Made by a program: the position numbers and the translations under genes. A stretch of 64,000 nucleotides of DNA from positions 62,001 through 126,000 of the forward strand of contig NZ_KZ679052.1 in the NCBI RefSeq assembly GCF_003024195.1, read 5' to 3'. This document shows positions 42,969 through 51,809 of this stretch, in pieces. A model generated the notes under the pieces. That model saw nothing but the letters and a program-made list of their open reading frames with translations, was not told where the DNA came from and did not search any database. Every line of letters begins with the position of its first letter. The stretch's first letter is position 1. The stretch is from Streptomyces dioscori (GTDB taxonomy: Bacteria; Actinomycetota; Actinomycetes; Streptomycetales; Streptomycetaceae).

Positions 42969-44480
42969 TCACTCGAAACGGGCCGCGAGCAGCACCACGT
43001 CCTCGTCGCTGTCGGTCTCGTCGAGGCCGTCCGGCAGCATGGTCCGCAGGACGTGGTCGGCGACCGCGTCCGGGTCCGCCCGCAGCGCCCTGGGCACGCT
43101 CGCGGCAGCCGCGTGCAGCCGCGAGAAGGCCCGGTCCATGGGATCGCCGGTGCGGTGCAGCAGCCCGTCCGTGTAGAGCAGAACCGTCTCTCCGGGCTCC
43201 GCCCGGAACTCCACACTGGGCGCCTCCCAGCAGGCGAGCATCCCCAGGGGCGCCGAGAGCGACGTCTCCACGTACTCGGTGCGCCGCTCGCCGATCACCA
43301 GCGGCGGGCTGTGTCCGGCCCCGGCCAGCGTGATCTTGCGCAGCGCCGGCTCGCAGTACGCGAAGAGGGCCGTGGCGGAGCGGGCCGGTTCGGTGAGCCG
43401 CAGCAGCAGTTCGAGGTCGGAGAGGACGGCGACCGGGTCCTCGCCCTCCATCACCGCGTACGCCCGCAGGGAGGCCCGCAGTCGGCCCATCGCGGCGACG
43501 GCGCTGGGCCCCGACCCGGTGACGGACCCGACCGCGAGGCCGAGCGCGGCGTCGGGCAGCGGCAGCGCGTCGTACCAGTCGCCGCCGCCGCGCGGTCCCG
43601 TGCGGTGGCGGGCGGCGAGCTGGACCCCGGAGACCCGGGGCAGCCGCGAGGGGAGCAGCTCCTCCGAGATGGTCGTGATGCACGCGCGCGTGCGCTCCAG
43701 TTCCACCAGGCGGGCCAGATGCTCCGCCGCGTACGCCGTGTAGAGGCCGATCAGGTGACGCTGCCGTTCGACCGGCTCGGCCGGCTCGTCGTAGAGCCAC
43801 ACGGCGGCGCCGAGACGGCCCGCCGCGTCCGTGGCCAGCGGCAGCGCGTAGCTCGCGGCGTAGCCGAGCCGCGCGGCCACCTCGCGGTGCCGCGGGTCGA
43901 GCCCGTCCTCGGAGAGCAGGTCGGGCTGGGCGATCTCGCCCTCGCCCCCGGGGAGCCCGTCGAGGATCTTCCCGTACGACGTGGAGCTGCGCGGGACGGT
44001 CTCGATGTGCCCGAGATCCGCCCGGGCGAGGCCGAGGCCGATCGTGGTGTCCGGGCCGAGGCCGTCGCCCGGTTCCAGCACCACGAGACCGCGCCGGGCG
44101 CCCACGAGGGCGGCTCCGGCGCGCAGCAGTTCCTGGAGGGCGTCCGCCAGTGAGGCGGTCCGTGCCAGTCGCTCGGTCAGCTCGTGCAGGGTGGTGAGAT
44201 CGGACACCCAGCCTGCGAGTCTGTCCTGGAGGACGGCGCTCGGGGCGTGTGGGGAAGTGGCCGGTGGGGAACCCGTGGTGGCACGTGTCGGCGCGACAGT
44301 GTGTGTGGGTGAGGGAACCGTTGAATCGATTCCGGCCACTTTCGGGAGGTGAGGGGCGTTCATGGTGTCCGGCTTTCCGACCGGTGCGTATTGCTCAATA
44401 GCATCGCAAACCCCCATGTCATTCTGCGCCGCTGGCAGTGTCTCCACATGTACACGCACTCGTGAGGGGATGTCCAGCAT
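42969..44480 (-). CDS. GAF + PPM (SpoIIE-type) phosphatase, altered active site
   Basis: 503-residue protein with a GAF domain (~95-245) and a C-terminal SpoIIE-like PPM domain (~270-500), the type that dephosphorylates anti-anti-sigma factors. GGGDWYD and VLLYTDGLL are normal, and the last metal motif reads DEDVVLLAARF. The usual GDVxGHG is replaced by GSVTGSG, so a metal-binding Asp and the His are both Ser. It may therefore be an inactive or regulatory phosphatase. The ATG at 44480 has AGGACA 5 bases ahead; MNAPHL at residue 40 is an alternative start. Confidence 0.84.
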   Translation of the reverse strand: MLDIPSRVRVHVETLPAAQNDMGVCDAIEQYAPVGKPDTMNAPHLPKVAGIDSTVPSPTHTVAPTRATTGSPPATSPHAPSAVLQDRLAGWVSDLTTLHELTERLARTASLADALQELLRAGAALVGARRGLVVLEPGDGLGPDTTIGLGLARADLGHIETVPRSSTSYGKILDGLPGGEGEIAQPDLLSEDGLDPRHREVAARLGYAASYALPLATDAAGRLGAAVWLYDEPAEPVERQRHLIGLYTAYAAEHLARLVELERTRACITTISEELLPSRLPRVSGVQLAARHRTGPRGGGDWYDALPLPDAALGLAVGSVTGSGPSAVAAMGRLRASLRAYAVMEGEDPVAVLSDLELLLRLTEPARSATALFAYCEPALRKITLAGAGHSPPLVIGERRTEYVETSLSAPLGMLACWEAPSVEFRAEPGETVLLYTDGLLHRTGDPMDRAFSRLHAAAASVPRALRADPDAVADHVLRTMLPDGLDETDSDEDVVLLAARFE

Positions 44481-44953
44481 TGTCCTGCTGGGATTCCTGG
44501 TGTCCGTGGGACTGCTACGGAAAGGTAAAGTTGGCTTAAAACTGACTCAAGTCACGGCGTATTGCGGTCGACTGGCCTAGCTCGACAGAGCGTCACAGCG
44601 GTCGTGATGGGTACGTACTCGGTGAAGGCCAGATGTGGTGGGGATCCTCACAGAACCCTCCCGGAACCTGGCGCCGGACCCGGGCGTCTTAACCAGCGAC
44701 GACCGTGCCCCATCCTCCCGTGGCGGAGGCGGCGAGATATACGCGGTACAGCAAACGCCAGGCGCCGCCACCCCACGCCATGCCCGTGCTTTAGCCAGAC
44801 GCAGTATGGACGCGGACGCAACCAACGCTCGGCCCATAGGGGTTCCCCTTGTCTCTGACGAGGGTGTGATGCGCCAGTAGGTACGCACAGTGAAGTGATC
44901 GACACATGGTGTGATGTGGTTCCTCGGCGTTCAACGGAAAGGAACGAGCGCAC
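44481..44953. other. 473-bp divergent intergenic region
   Basis: Separates the leftward phosphatase from the rightward primase-like gene. The 60 bp next to the phosphatase are AT-richer and may hold its promoter (TTGAGT then TTTACC on the minus strand, about 15 bp apart). On the plus strand AAAGGA at 44938-44943 serves the next gene. No RNA or protein gene is evident. Confidence 0.5.
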
Positions 44954-45619
44954 ATGCGCGAGATCCTCGGAAGGCGACGCAGGCTCCTGTCCAGGCGAAA
45001 CGACGGGAGGCCTGAGATGCTCAGCGCGGCCCTGACCTTCGCGACCCAATGGCAGTGGCCCGTACTCCCGGGTGTGGCCCCGGACCCGCAGGGGCGGGCC
45101 CGATGCGGGTGTCCGGACCCGGAGTGCACGGTGCCAGGTGCCCACCCCTTCGACCCCGGCCTGCTCGCGGCCACCACCGACGAGCGCATGGCGCGCTGGT
45201 GGTGGACGAACCGGCCGACGGCCCCGATCATCCTCGCCACCGGAGGAAACGCCCCGTGCGCGGTGAGCCTGCCGGCTCCGGCCGCGGCGAGGGCGCTGGC
45301 CGCCCTCGACCTCAAGGAAATGCGCCTCGGCCCCGTGATCGCGTCCCCGACGCGCTGGGCGCTGCTCGTGAAGCCGTACTCCCTGGAGCAGCTGGGTGAG
45401 CTGCTCTACGCCAAGGACTTCGTGCCCGGCTCGCTGCGTTTCCACGGCGAGGGCGGTTACGTGGCCCTGCCGCCGTCCGAGACCGGACAGGGCGGCATCC
45501 ACTGGGAGCGGGCTCCGCTGCCGGGTTCGGCCGCCCCCTGGGTGCCCGATGTCGAGGCCGTGGTGGACGCGGTGGTGGAGGCTCTCACTCGTACGGGTGT
45601 GAGCGCCCCCGAGTTGTAG
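44954..45619 (+). CDS. Primase-polymerase (Prim-Pol)-like protein, DxD lost
   Basis: 221 residues related to the N-terminal bifunctional primase/polymerase domain. The typical opening AALTFATQWQWPVLPGV and the Cys/His set CGCPDPECTVPGAHP are present, then ARWWWTNRPTAPIILATGG. Where active enzymes have the DxD metal pair, this one reads PCAVSLPAPA, so polymerase activity is doubtful. The start at 44954 begins MREILGRRRRLL (as I recall for Streptomyces homologues); ATG 45017 with a better GGGAGG is the alternative. It is a stable core gene, unlike the mobile-type Prim-Pol at 52.6 kb. Confidence 0.78.
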   Translation: MREILGRRRRLLSRRNDGRPEMLSAALTFATQWQWPVLPGVAPDPQGRARCGCPDPECTVPGAHPFDPGLLAATTDERMARWWWTNRPTAPIILATGGNAPCAVSLPAPAAARALAALDLKEMRLGPVIASPTRWALLVKPYSLEQLGELLYAKDFVPGSLRFHGEGGYVALPPSETGQGGIHWERAPLPGSAAPWVPDVEAVVDAVVEALTRTGVSAPEL

Positions 45620-45675
45620 GGGACTCGGGCGCGCGGCGAACCGCGCGCCCGCCCTCGCTCGTTATCGTCCCCTTC

Positions 45676-46578
45676 ATGCTGCGTCACTCCGGGGGACGAC
45701 CCCTGGACTCCCTGTACTCACCGCACTCCCCGGATCCCCCAGACCCCGACCGACCGGATCCCCGAAAAGTCCGCCTGGCGATGCCGGCGGTCATCGTCGT
45801 TCTCACGGTCGTGCTGCCGCTGGGGGTGGCGTCCGCGGGACCGGTGGGCCGCGATGCTCCCGCGTCGTCCTCCGCATCCTCACTGTCGTCCGCACGGGCG
45901 TCCGCACAGTCGCCGGACGGTGCCGGCCGCGACGCCGGTGACCGTGGCGCCGGTGGCCGTTACGCCGCTGAGCGTGATGCCGGGCGACGGGGCGTCGACG
46001 GTCGTCACGCCGACGGCCCTGATTCCGGCGGTTCTCGTTCCTCCGGTTCGCGTTCTGCCGCCGCTGGTGTCGACGGCCCCGGCGGCCCCGGCGGCACCGG
46101 AGGTCCCGGCGGTCTTGGCGGCCCCGGTTCCGACGCGGCGCCCGGCTCCGGTCGTGCCGACGGTGGGGCGGCCGGCCGGCACCCCTCGGCTTCCGAGCGC
46201 TCCTTGACGCTCGGAGTGGGGCTCGCCACCGCCGCCCGCTGCGGACCCGAACTCGCCTCCCCCGACGGCATCGAGGCGCAGACGTGCGTGCTGACGCAGG
46301 GGCGCGAGACGTGGGCGCGTACCTACTACCGCAACGCGACCGGTGACGCCCTCACGTCCGTACTGACGCTTCTGGCGCCCGGAGGCCGCACCGTGCGGAT
46401 GCACTGCGCGGTGGGCGCGGACGACGAGCCGGGGGTGTGCGAGACACCGCGGGAGCGGACGGTGGGCGACGTTTCGGAGTACTCGGCGATCGCTGAGTTC
46501 GCCAAATCCGCGGAGGGCGCCGACGGGCCGCTGCTTCTGCGCTCGGGGAGCAACTCGCCTACACGGAAGGTGCGTTGA
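45676..46578 (+). CDS. Exported low-complexity protein, possible frame switches
   Basis: 300 residues, unknown. A membrane anchor or signal (MPAVIVVLTVVLPLGVASA) at ~35-55 is followed by a Gly/Arg/Asp/Ser stretch with collagen-like GPGGPGG, then a more ordered C-terminal domain (~175-300) with two cysteines in ARCGPELASPDGIEAQTCVLT. Between about 45925 and 46195 this frame uses many codons ending in T (GGT, CGT, GAT), unlike its two ends. The frame two bases along reads Pro/Val/Ala-rich with GC-ending codons there. A pair of compensating frameshifts is likely. A terminator hairpin follows. Confidence 0.6.
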   Translation: MLRHSGGRPLDSLYSPHSPDPPDPDRPDPRKVRLAMPAVIVVLTVVLPLGVASAGPVGRDAPASSSASSLSSARASAQSPDGAGRDAGDRGAGGRYAAERDAGRRGVDGRHADGPDSGGSRSSGSRSAAAGVDGPGGPGGTGGPGGLGGPGSDAAPGSGRADGGAAGRHPSASERSLTLGVGLATAARCGPELASPDGIEAQTCVLTQGRETWARTYYRNATGDALTSVLTLLAPGGRTVRMHCAVGADDEPGVCETPRERTVGDVSEYSAIAEFAKSAEGADGPLLLRSGSNSPTRKVR

Positions 46579-46619
46579 GAACTTCGCCGAGGGCGGTCCC
46601 GGGTCCGGGCACGAAAAGA

Positions 46620-46657
46620 CCCGGTTGCTGGCGACGGGGGATGCACCAGCAACCGGG
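46620..46657. terminator. 12-bp-stem terminator
   Basis: CCCGGTTGCTGG and its exact complement around a 14-base loop, 42 bp after the low-complexity protein gene; convergent with the SEC-C gene. Confidence 0.8.
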
Positions 46658-46821
46658 CTATTGGAACGGTAACAAGAGATCGGCAGTTCGCAAATTCGAT
46701 CTCGGCTATTCAGACACGGATTCGCTTGTCACGACCGGGAGTTGTGACAGGAGTCACCCGCTTTGCGCACCTGTCGCCCGGCTGACCGGTCGGTCAGCCG
46801 GAGGTGGGTGTACGCCGTGCG

Positions 46822-47811
46822 TCAGCTGAGGGTGACCTGGCGGTTGGTGAGACCGCCACGCGCCCGGCGCTCGTCCGCGGTGAGCGGCGCGTCCGTGGCC
46901 AGCGCGGCGGCGAGCCGCTCGGCGAACTCGGACGCGGGCTTCTCGATGTCCTCCGCCGAGACGCCCGTCGGCAGGTCCCAGACCGGGACGGTGAGCCCGT
47001 GGGCACGGAAGGAACCGACCAGCCGGGTGCCTTCGCCGAGGCTCGACCGGCCCTCGGCGTGCAGCCGCGCGAGCGCGTCCAGAAGCTGCTCCTCGGGGTG
47101 CGGCATGACCCAGCGCAGGTGGTTCTTGTCGGGGGTCTCGCACCAGTACGCGGCGTCGACACCGGCGAGCTTCACCGTCGGGATGGCGGCGGCGTTGGCC
47201 CGCTCCAGGGAGGCGGTGACCTCCGTGGCGGCGTTCTGTGCGTCCGGAACCCAGAATTCGAAGCCCGCGTGCACAACTGGCTCGAACGCGCCTTCGGGGT
47301 CGAGGAGATCCTGCAGGCGCACTCCGTCGCCCGGGGCGCGCCGGCCCTGCACCGGAGTGCCCGGCTCCGCGGTGAGCGCGCGCTGGAGCGTGTCGGCCAG
47401 GTCGCGGCTGATGTCGCCGGACGCCGTGTCGTTCTGCAGACCGATGAGGACCGAGCCGTCCTCGCGGCGCAGCGCCGGCCAGGCCATCGGCAGCACCGTC
47501 GCGAGGGTGACCGACGGCACGCCCTCAGGGAGGGCCTCCTTCAGGTGCAGCTCGACGGTCGCCGCGGGCACCAGCTCGCGCAGCGCGATCCAGTCGCCCT
47601 CGCTCGGCAGGCCCTCGAACGGCCGGTGGATCAGCTCGGTCACCGCGTGTGAGGCGGCGCGTCCGTGACACGCCTTGTAGCGGCGGCCGCTGCCGCAGGG
47701 GCAGGGCTCGCGTGCTCCGACAACCGGGACGTGTCCGTCTGCTCCGGCGGCGCGGGCCCCATCCTGCCGCTGCGGCTGCTTGGCCTTCGTCTGGGGTCGC
47801 TTCTTGGCCAT
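46822..47811 (-). CDS. SEC-C motif protein (DUF5926-like)
   Basis: 329-residue cytoplasmic protein. A basic lead (MAKKRPQTKAK) comes before the zinc-binding SEC-C motif PCPCGSGRRYKACHGR near residue 45; the same motif ends SecA and lets it touch SecB and ribosomes. The rest is a conserved actinobacterial domain without known activity, containing RWVMPHPEEQLLDALARLH. The ATG at 47811 has GGGAG about 10 bases upstream. It is on the same strand as the GHKL gene (254 bp gap with one DnaA box). A role at ribosomes or secretion is a guess. Confidence 0.8.
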   Translation of the reverse strand: MAKKRPQTKAKQPQRQDGARAAGADGHVPVVGAREPCPCGSGRRYKACHGRAASHAVTELIHRPFEGLPSEGDWIALRELVPAATVELHLKEALPEGVPSVTLATVLPMAWPALRREDGSVLIGLQNDTASGDISRDLADTLQRALTAEPGTPVQGRRAPGDGVRLQDLLDPEGAFEPVVHAGFEFWVPDAQNAATEVTASLERANAAAIPTVKLAGVDAAYWCETPDKNHLRWVMPHPEEQLLDALARLHAEGRSSLGEGTRLVGSFRAHGLTVPVWDLPTGVSAEDIEKPASEFAERLAAALATDAPLTADERRARGGLTNRQVTLS

Positions 47812-47886
47812 CGTGGATGTCTCCCGGTTACGGCTCGACTCGTACGGGCGCGAGCCTAGCCGTTCGTACGAGGACCGACGGGACCC

Positions 47887-47895
47887 TGTGGACAA
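47887..47895. promoter_or_regulatory. Single DnaA box (TGTGGACAA)
   Basis: Exact reverse of TTGTCCACA in the gap between the SEC-C gene and the GHKL gene. A single box may be chance or may tie the gene to DnaA. Confidence 0.4.
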
Positions 47896-48064
47896 CGTGC
47901 CGGGTCGTAGCCGGAGCGGCGCTTCGGTTCGTCCCGGAACCGGCACTTCCGTCTGCTTGGGCGCTGTCAACCCGGCCGGCCCCGCCGGCCCTGCCAGCCC
48001 TTCGCTCCACTCGGCCCGGCCTGCCCGGCCTGCCCGACCTGCCTGGCTGGTCCGGTGGGCGCGG

Positions 48065-48661
48065 TCAGTCCAGACCGTCGAAGGCGTCCCTGAAGTCCAG
48101 GTCGGACATCGCGGACACCGTGGACGCCGCGGAGATCGTGGGTGACGCTGCCACCGTGGTCGTCGCGGACACCGCCGGGCCCGTGACCCGCGTGGCGAAG
48201 TCGCTGCGGCGGCGTACCGCACAGGCGTCTTTGTGTACGACCACCCACACCGTGACCTCGCCGCGGGCGTCGTCCCGGACACCCCAGTCGTCGGCCAGCG
48301 CCGTGATGATGTTCAGCCCGCGGCCGCCGTGCGCGGTGACCGAGGGTGTGGCCGGAACCGGACGGGTCGGACCACCGCCGTCCGTCACCTCGACGGTGAG
48401 TCTGCCGGTCGGTTCGACACGCCACGCGGCCCGGACGTCGCCGTCCCCGGCGAAGGCTTCACCCAGTGGCCTGCCATGACGGCAGGCGTTGCTCAGTAGT
48501 TCGGAAAGGATCAGTACGGCGTCGTCGATGACCGTTTCCGCTACACCGCCGGTGCGCAACTGATCGCGCATCCGGTGTCTTGCTTCTCCCACGCCCGCAG
48601 GGCCATGGGGTACGGCCATGCTCGACGACGTGGGCACCTCTTGTGCCACCATCAACGCCAC
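48065..48661 (-). CDS. GHKL ATP-binding regulatory protein
   Basis: 198-residue anti-sigma-like ATPase. The N-box is LSELLSNACRHG, G1 is VTDGGGPTRP and G2 is GGRGLNIITALADDWGV. The last ~45 residues are Ala/Ser/Thr-rich and end DFRDAFDGLD, extra to the fold. The GTG at 48661 is chosen because AAAGGAGG lies 8 bases upstream. It is like the protein at 35.7 kb. In Streptomyces such proteins are numerous and tune sigma factors or developmental switches; the partner is unknown. Confidence 0.82.
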   Translation of the reverse strand: MALMVAQEVPTSSSMAVPHGPAGVGEARHRMRDQLRTGGVAETVIDDAVLILSELLSNACRHGRPLGEAFAGDGDVRAAWRVEPTGRLTVEVTDGGGPTRPVPATPSVTAHGGRGLNIITALADDWGVRDDARGEVTVWVVVHKDACAVRRRSDFATRVTGPAVSATTTVAASPTISAASTVSAMSDLDFRDAFDGLD

Positions 48662-48885
48662 CCCCGAGACCTCCTTTGCCCCACGCCACGGTGTGGATGC
48701 CCTTCTGGGATGGACCGGAAACCGGCCAATGCACGTGCAGTGACGCACTCGTAACGATCGAACACGGAACGAGTGCGCCGGAGCACTCCCTGTGATCGGG
48801 CGGCCTGAAATCGACTATTTGGCCGAGAATCGGCGCCACGTGGACGGAACGTGTGGGGCCTGTGGGGACCGGGAGGGGAGTGGTT

Positions 48886-49698
48886 TCAGCGGCCCAGCTG
48901 GCGCAGCACCGCTCGCGGGCGATTGGTGATGATGGCGTCGACACCGAGTCCGAGGCACAGGTCGACGTCCTCGGAGTCGTTCACCGTCCACACATGCACC
49001 TGGTGACCTGCGCGCTTCAGACGCTCGATGTACGCCGGATGGCTGCGCACGATCCGCATCGAGGGACCGGCGATGCGGACTCCCGGAGGCAGCCGCCCGT
49101 CGCGCAGCCGGGGTGAGACGAACTGCAGCAGATAGACCGTCGGCATCGTCGGGGACGCGGCGCGGACGCGCTGCAGGGAGCGCGCCGAGAAGCTCATGAC
49201 GCGTACCGGCGACTCGGCGGCTGAGGGCGGCGCGTCCAGACCGAAGCGCTTCAGGAGGACCAGCAGACGCTCCTCGACCTGGCCGGCCCAGCGGGTGGGG
49301 TGCTTCGTCTCGATCGCGAGCCGTACGGGACGGCCGGCGTCCGCCACGAGTTCGAGTAGGCGCTCCAGCGTCAGGACGGACTGCTGTTCCCAGGAGGGGG
49401 GCCGCTGCTGTTCCCAGTCGGGCGCCTCGTCGCGGTTCTTCCAGGAGCCGAAGTCCAGGGCGGCGAGATCCGCGAGTTCCAGTGCGGAGACCGCGCCACG
49501 GCCGTTGGAGGTGCGGTTGACGCGACGGTCGTGGACGCAGACGAGATGCCCGTCCGCGGTCAGCCGTACATCGCATTCAAGGGCGTCGGCCCCGTCCTCG
49601 ATGGCTTTCTCGTACGCGGCCAGGGTGTGCTCGGGGGCCTCTTCGGAGGCGCCGCGGTGAGCGACGACCTGCGTCGGGTGCTGTCGTGCGTGGGTCAC
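48886..49698 (-). CDS. Glycerophosphodiester phosphodiesterase
   Basis: 270-residue GDPD that splits glycerophosphodiesters into glycerol-3-phosphate and alcohol. Catalytic blocks AHRGASEEAPEHT, ALECDVRLTADGHLVCVHD and the later AIETKHP are present; the usual PENT is PEHT. No signal peptide, so cytoplasmic. An insert rich in Trp/Glu/Gln (DWEQQRPPSWEQQ) stands at ~95-110. GTG start at 49698. The area just upstream is a 12-bp-type tandem array (49741-49822). Confidence 0.9.
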   Translation of the reverse strand: MTHARQHPTQVVAHRGASEEAPEHTLAAYEKAIEDGADALECDVRLTADGHLVCVHDRRVNRTSNGRGAVSALELADLAALDFGSWKNRDEAPDWEQQRPPSWEQQSVLTLERLLELVADAGRPVRLAIETKHPTRWAGQVEERLLVLLKRFGLDAPPSAAESPVRVMSFSARSLQRVRAASPTMPTVYLLQFVSPRLRDGRLPPGVRIAGPSMRIVRSHPAYIERLKRAGHQVHVWTVNDSEDVDLCLGLGVDAIITNRPRAVLRQLGR

Positions 49699-50059
49699 CG
49701 CGTCATGGTGCCACCGCGAGTGGGTACGCGTGGGACCAGCGGGGGATCCGTGGCGGGATCGGTAGTGGGATCGGCGGTGGGGCCGATGGCGGGACCGGTG
49801 GCGGGACCGGTGGTGGGACAGGCGCCGCGGTCCGTGCAGTGGTTTTGTCAGACCTGTCCTATATAAATGAAGATCTCGGAGTCACAGGTGCCGCTTATGG
49901 CGCCCTGACGTCCCGTGGGAAAAGCTGACGGCATACAAAAGCACATGCACAGCTGAATCGTGCCGGTTCCCGAACACGTGTGGCGGAGTCCTGAACACAC
50001 GCGACCGAACATGACCGGATGCGAACTTACTGAACAGCCGTGGATCGAGAGGAAGAGCT
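49699..50059. other. 361-bp divergent region with tandem array
   Basis: A degenerate 12-bp array of GGCGGGACCGGT-like units at about 49741-49822, then a short AT-rich patch (CTATATAAATGAAG near 49859) and GAGAGGAAGAGCT before the protease start. No gene is seen. Confidence 0.55.
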
Positions 50060-51658
50060 GTGAGCACCGAGAACGAGGGCACTGCAGTACCCCCGGCCCC
50101 GTCTGCACCTCCCGTGCCGGTGGATACTCCCGCTGCTTCCGTGCCCCCGGAGCAGGCGGTATCGCCGGGAGCGGGTCCCGCGGGCCCCCACGACGGCACC
50201 CACCGGCCCCAGGCGCCGGGCTCCTTCCAGCAGGACGCGCCGACGGCCACGCTGCCCCCGACGCCTCCCGGGGCCCCTCAGGGCGCCGTTCCGGCTCCGG
50301 AGGGAGGCGCCTGGCCGCCCCCGCCGCCGGCCACGCCCGCGTACGCGAACGAGGCAGGCTCCGGCCCGTACGCCGGAGAGGGCGCGGGTGGCTCCGGCCC
50401 TTATGGAAGCGGCGGCGCGGGCGGCTCGGGTCCTTACGGAGGCGGCGGCGCGGGCGGTTCCGGTCCCTACGGAGGCGGCGGCGAAAGCAGCTCCGGAGAC
50501 GTCTGGGGTGCCTCGTACCAGCAGCCCGCCCCCAAGCCGAAGTCCGGCGGGCGCGGCGGCCTGGTCGCCGCGGTCCTGGTGGCCGCGCTCATCGCGGGTG
50601 GCGTGGGCGGCGGCATCGGCTACTGGGCGGCAGACCGCAACGACGACTCCTCGGGCTCGACGACGGTCTCCTCCTCCGAGAGCGGCGGCGACCTCAAGCG
50701 CGACGCGGGCACGGTCGCGAACGTGGCCGCCACCGCGCTGCCGAGCACGGTCACCATCGAGGCCGAGGGCAGCAACGGCGAGGGCGGCACGGGCACCGGC
50801 TTCGTCTTCGACAAGCAGGGCCACATCCTCACCAACAACCATGTGGTCGCCGAGGCGGTCGAGAGCGGCAAGCTGTCGGCCACCTTCTCGAACGGCAAGA
50901 AGTACGACGCCGAGGTGGTCGGCCACGCCCAGGGTTACGACGTCGCGGTGATCAAACTCAAGAGCGCGCCGGACAACCTCCAGCCGCTGCCGCTCGGCAA
51001 CTCGGACAAGATCGCGGTCGGCGACTCGACCATCGCGATCGGCGCTCCGTTCGGACTGTCGAACACGGTGACCACGGGCATCATCAGCGCGAAGAACCGC
51101 CCGGTCGCCTCCAGCGACGGCAGCTCCAGCAGCAAGGCCTCGTACATGAGCGCCCTGCAGACCGACGCCTCGATCAACCCGGGCAACTCCGGCGGCCCGC
51201 TCCTGGACGCCAAGGGCGCGGTGATCGGCATCAACTCCGCGATCCAGTCCACGAGCGGCGGGGGCGGCACGAGCCAGTCGGGCTCGATCGGTCTGGGCTT
51301 CGCGATCCCGATCAACCAGGCGAAGAACGTCGCCCAGCAGCTCATCAAGACCGGCAAGCCCGTCTACCCGGTCATCGGCGCCTCGGTCGCCCTGGACGAG
51401 AGCACGGGCGCGAAGATCACCGAAGAGGGCGCGAACAACTCGGCCGCGGTCACGCCGAACGGGCCCGCCGACAAGGCCGGCCTCAAGCCCGGTGACGTCA
51501 TCACCAAGCTCGACGACCGGGTGATCGACAGCGGCCCCACCCTCATCGGCGAGATCTGGACCCACCAGCCCGGCGACACCGTCAAGCTCACCTACACGCG
51601 CGACGGCAAGCAGCGGACGGCGGAAGTGACCCTGGGCCAGCGCGAGGGCGACAGCTGA
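50060..51658 (+). CDS. HtrA/DegP-like membrane serine protease with PDZ
   Basis: 532-residue surface protease for misfolded exported proteins. A Pro/Gly/Tyr-rich cytoplasmic N-terminus (~1-160, with GGSGPYGGGGAG repeats) leads to one membrane span (~165-193). The trypsin-like domain has the triad His261 (TNNHVV), Asp294 (YDVAVIKL) and Ser377 (NPGNSGGP). A PDZ domain (~430-530) begins ITEEGANNSAAV and contains GLKPGDVITKLDDRVI. GTG start with AGAGGAAGAG ahead. Its terminator overlaps the tRNA-Ser start. Such proteases are usually stress-induced. Confidence 0.94.
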   Translation: MSTENEGTAVPPAPSAPPVPVDTPAASVPPEQAVSPGAGPAGPHDGTHRPQAPGSFQQDAPTATLPPTPPGAPQGAVPAPEGGAWPPPPPATPAYANEAGSGPYAGEGAGGSGPYGSGGAGGSGPYGGGGAGGSGPYGGGGESSSGDVWGASYQQPAPKPKSGGRGGLVAAVLVAALIAGGVGGGIGYWAADRNDDSSGSTTVSSSESGGDLKRDAGTVANVAATALPSTVTIEAEGSNGEGGTGTGFVFDKQGHILTNNHVVAEAVESGKLSATFSNGKKYDAEVVGHAQGYDVAVIKLKSAPDNLQPLPLGNSDKIAVGDSTIAIGAPFGLSNTVTTGIISAKNRPVASSDGSSSSKASYMSALQTDASINPGNSGGPLLDAKGAVIGINSAIQSTSGGGGTSQSGSIGLGFAIPINQAKNVAQQLIKTGKPVYPVIGASVALDESTGAKITEEGANNSAAVTPNGPADKAGLKPGDVITKLDDRVIDSGPTLIGEIWTHQPGDTVKLTYTRDGKQRTAEVTLGQREGDS

Positions 51659-51672
51659 CCGGTTAGTCTTGT

Positions 51673-51701
51673 CCCCGCGCCGATCTCTCAGCGGCGCGGG
51701 G
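51673..51701. terminator. Terminator of the HtrA gene
   Basis: CCCCGCGCCG, a 9-base loop and its exact complement; the last two bases are the first two of tRNA-Ser. Confidence 0.75.
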
Positions 51702-51786
51702 TGGGTTGCCCGAGCGGCCTAAGGGAACGGTCTTGAAAACCGTCGTCGCAGCGATGTGACCGTGGGTTCAAATCCCACACCCACCG
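51700..51786 (+). tRNA. tRNA-Ser (anticodon UGA)
   Basis: 87-nt class II tRNA. Acceptor GGTGGGT pairs with ACCCACC and the discriminator base is G, as for serine. The anticodon loop CTTGAAA (TGA at 51734-51736) sits on a 5-bp stem ACGGT/ACCGT. A long variable arm follows, then T-arm GTGGG-TTCAAAT-CCCAC. The 3' CCA is not encoded. It reads UCA/UCG codons and is charged by SerS. tRNA 3' ends are common integration sites, and the gene order to the right looks accessory. Confidence 0.97.
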
Positions 51787-51809
51787 CGCAGGTCATAAGC
51801 GTTGCAGGT

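Noticed and set aside
38901..44153. A rightward open frame of 1750 codons
   Set aside because: It runs antisense across the MFS, MocR, pepP and phosphatase genes, all with recognised domains. Long antisense frames are a known effect of very high GC; the protein has no domain and a biased Arg/Gly/Pro composition.
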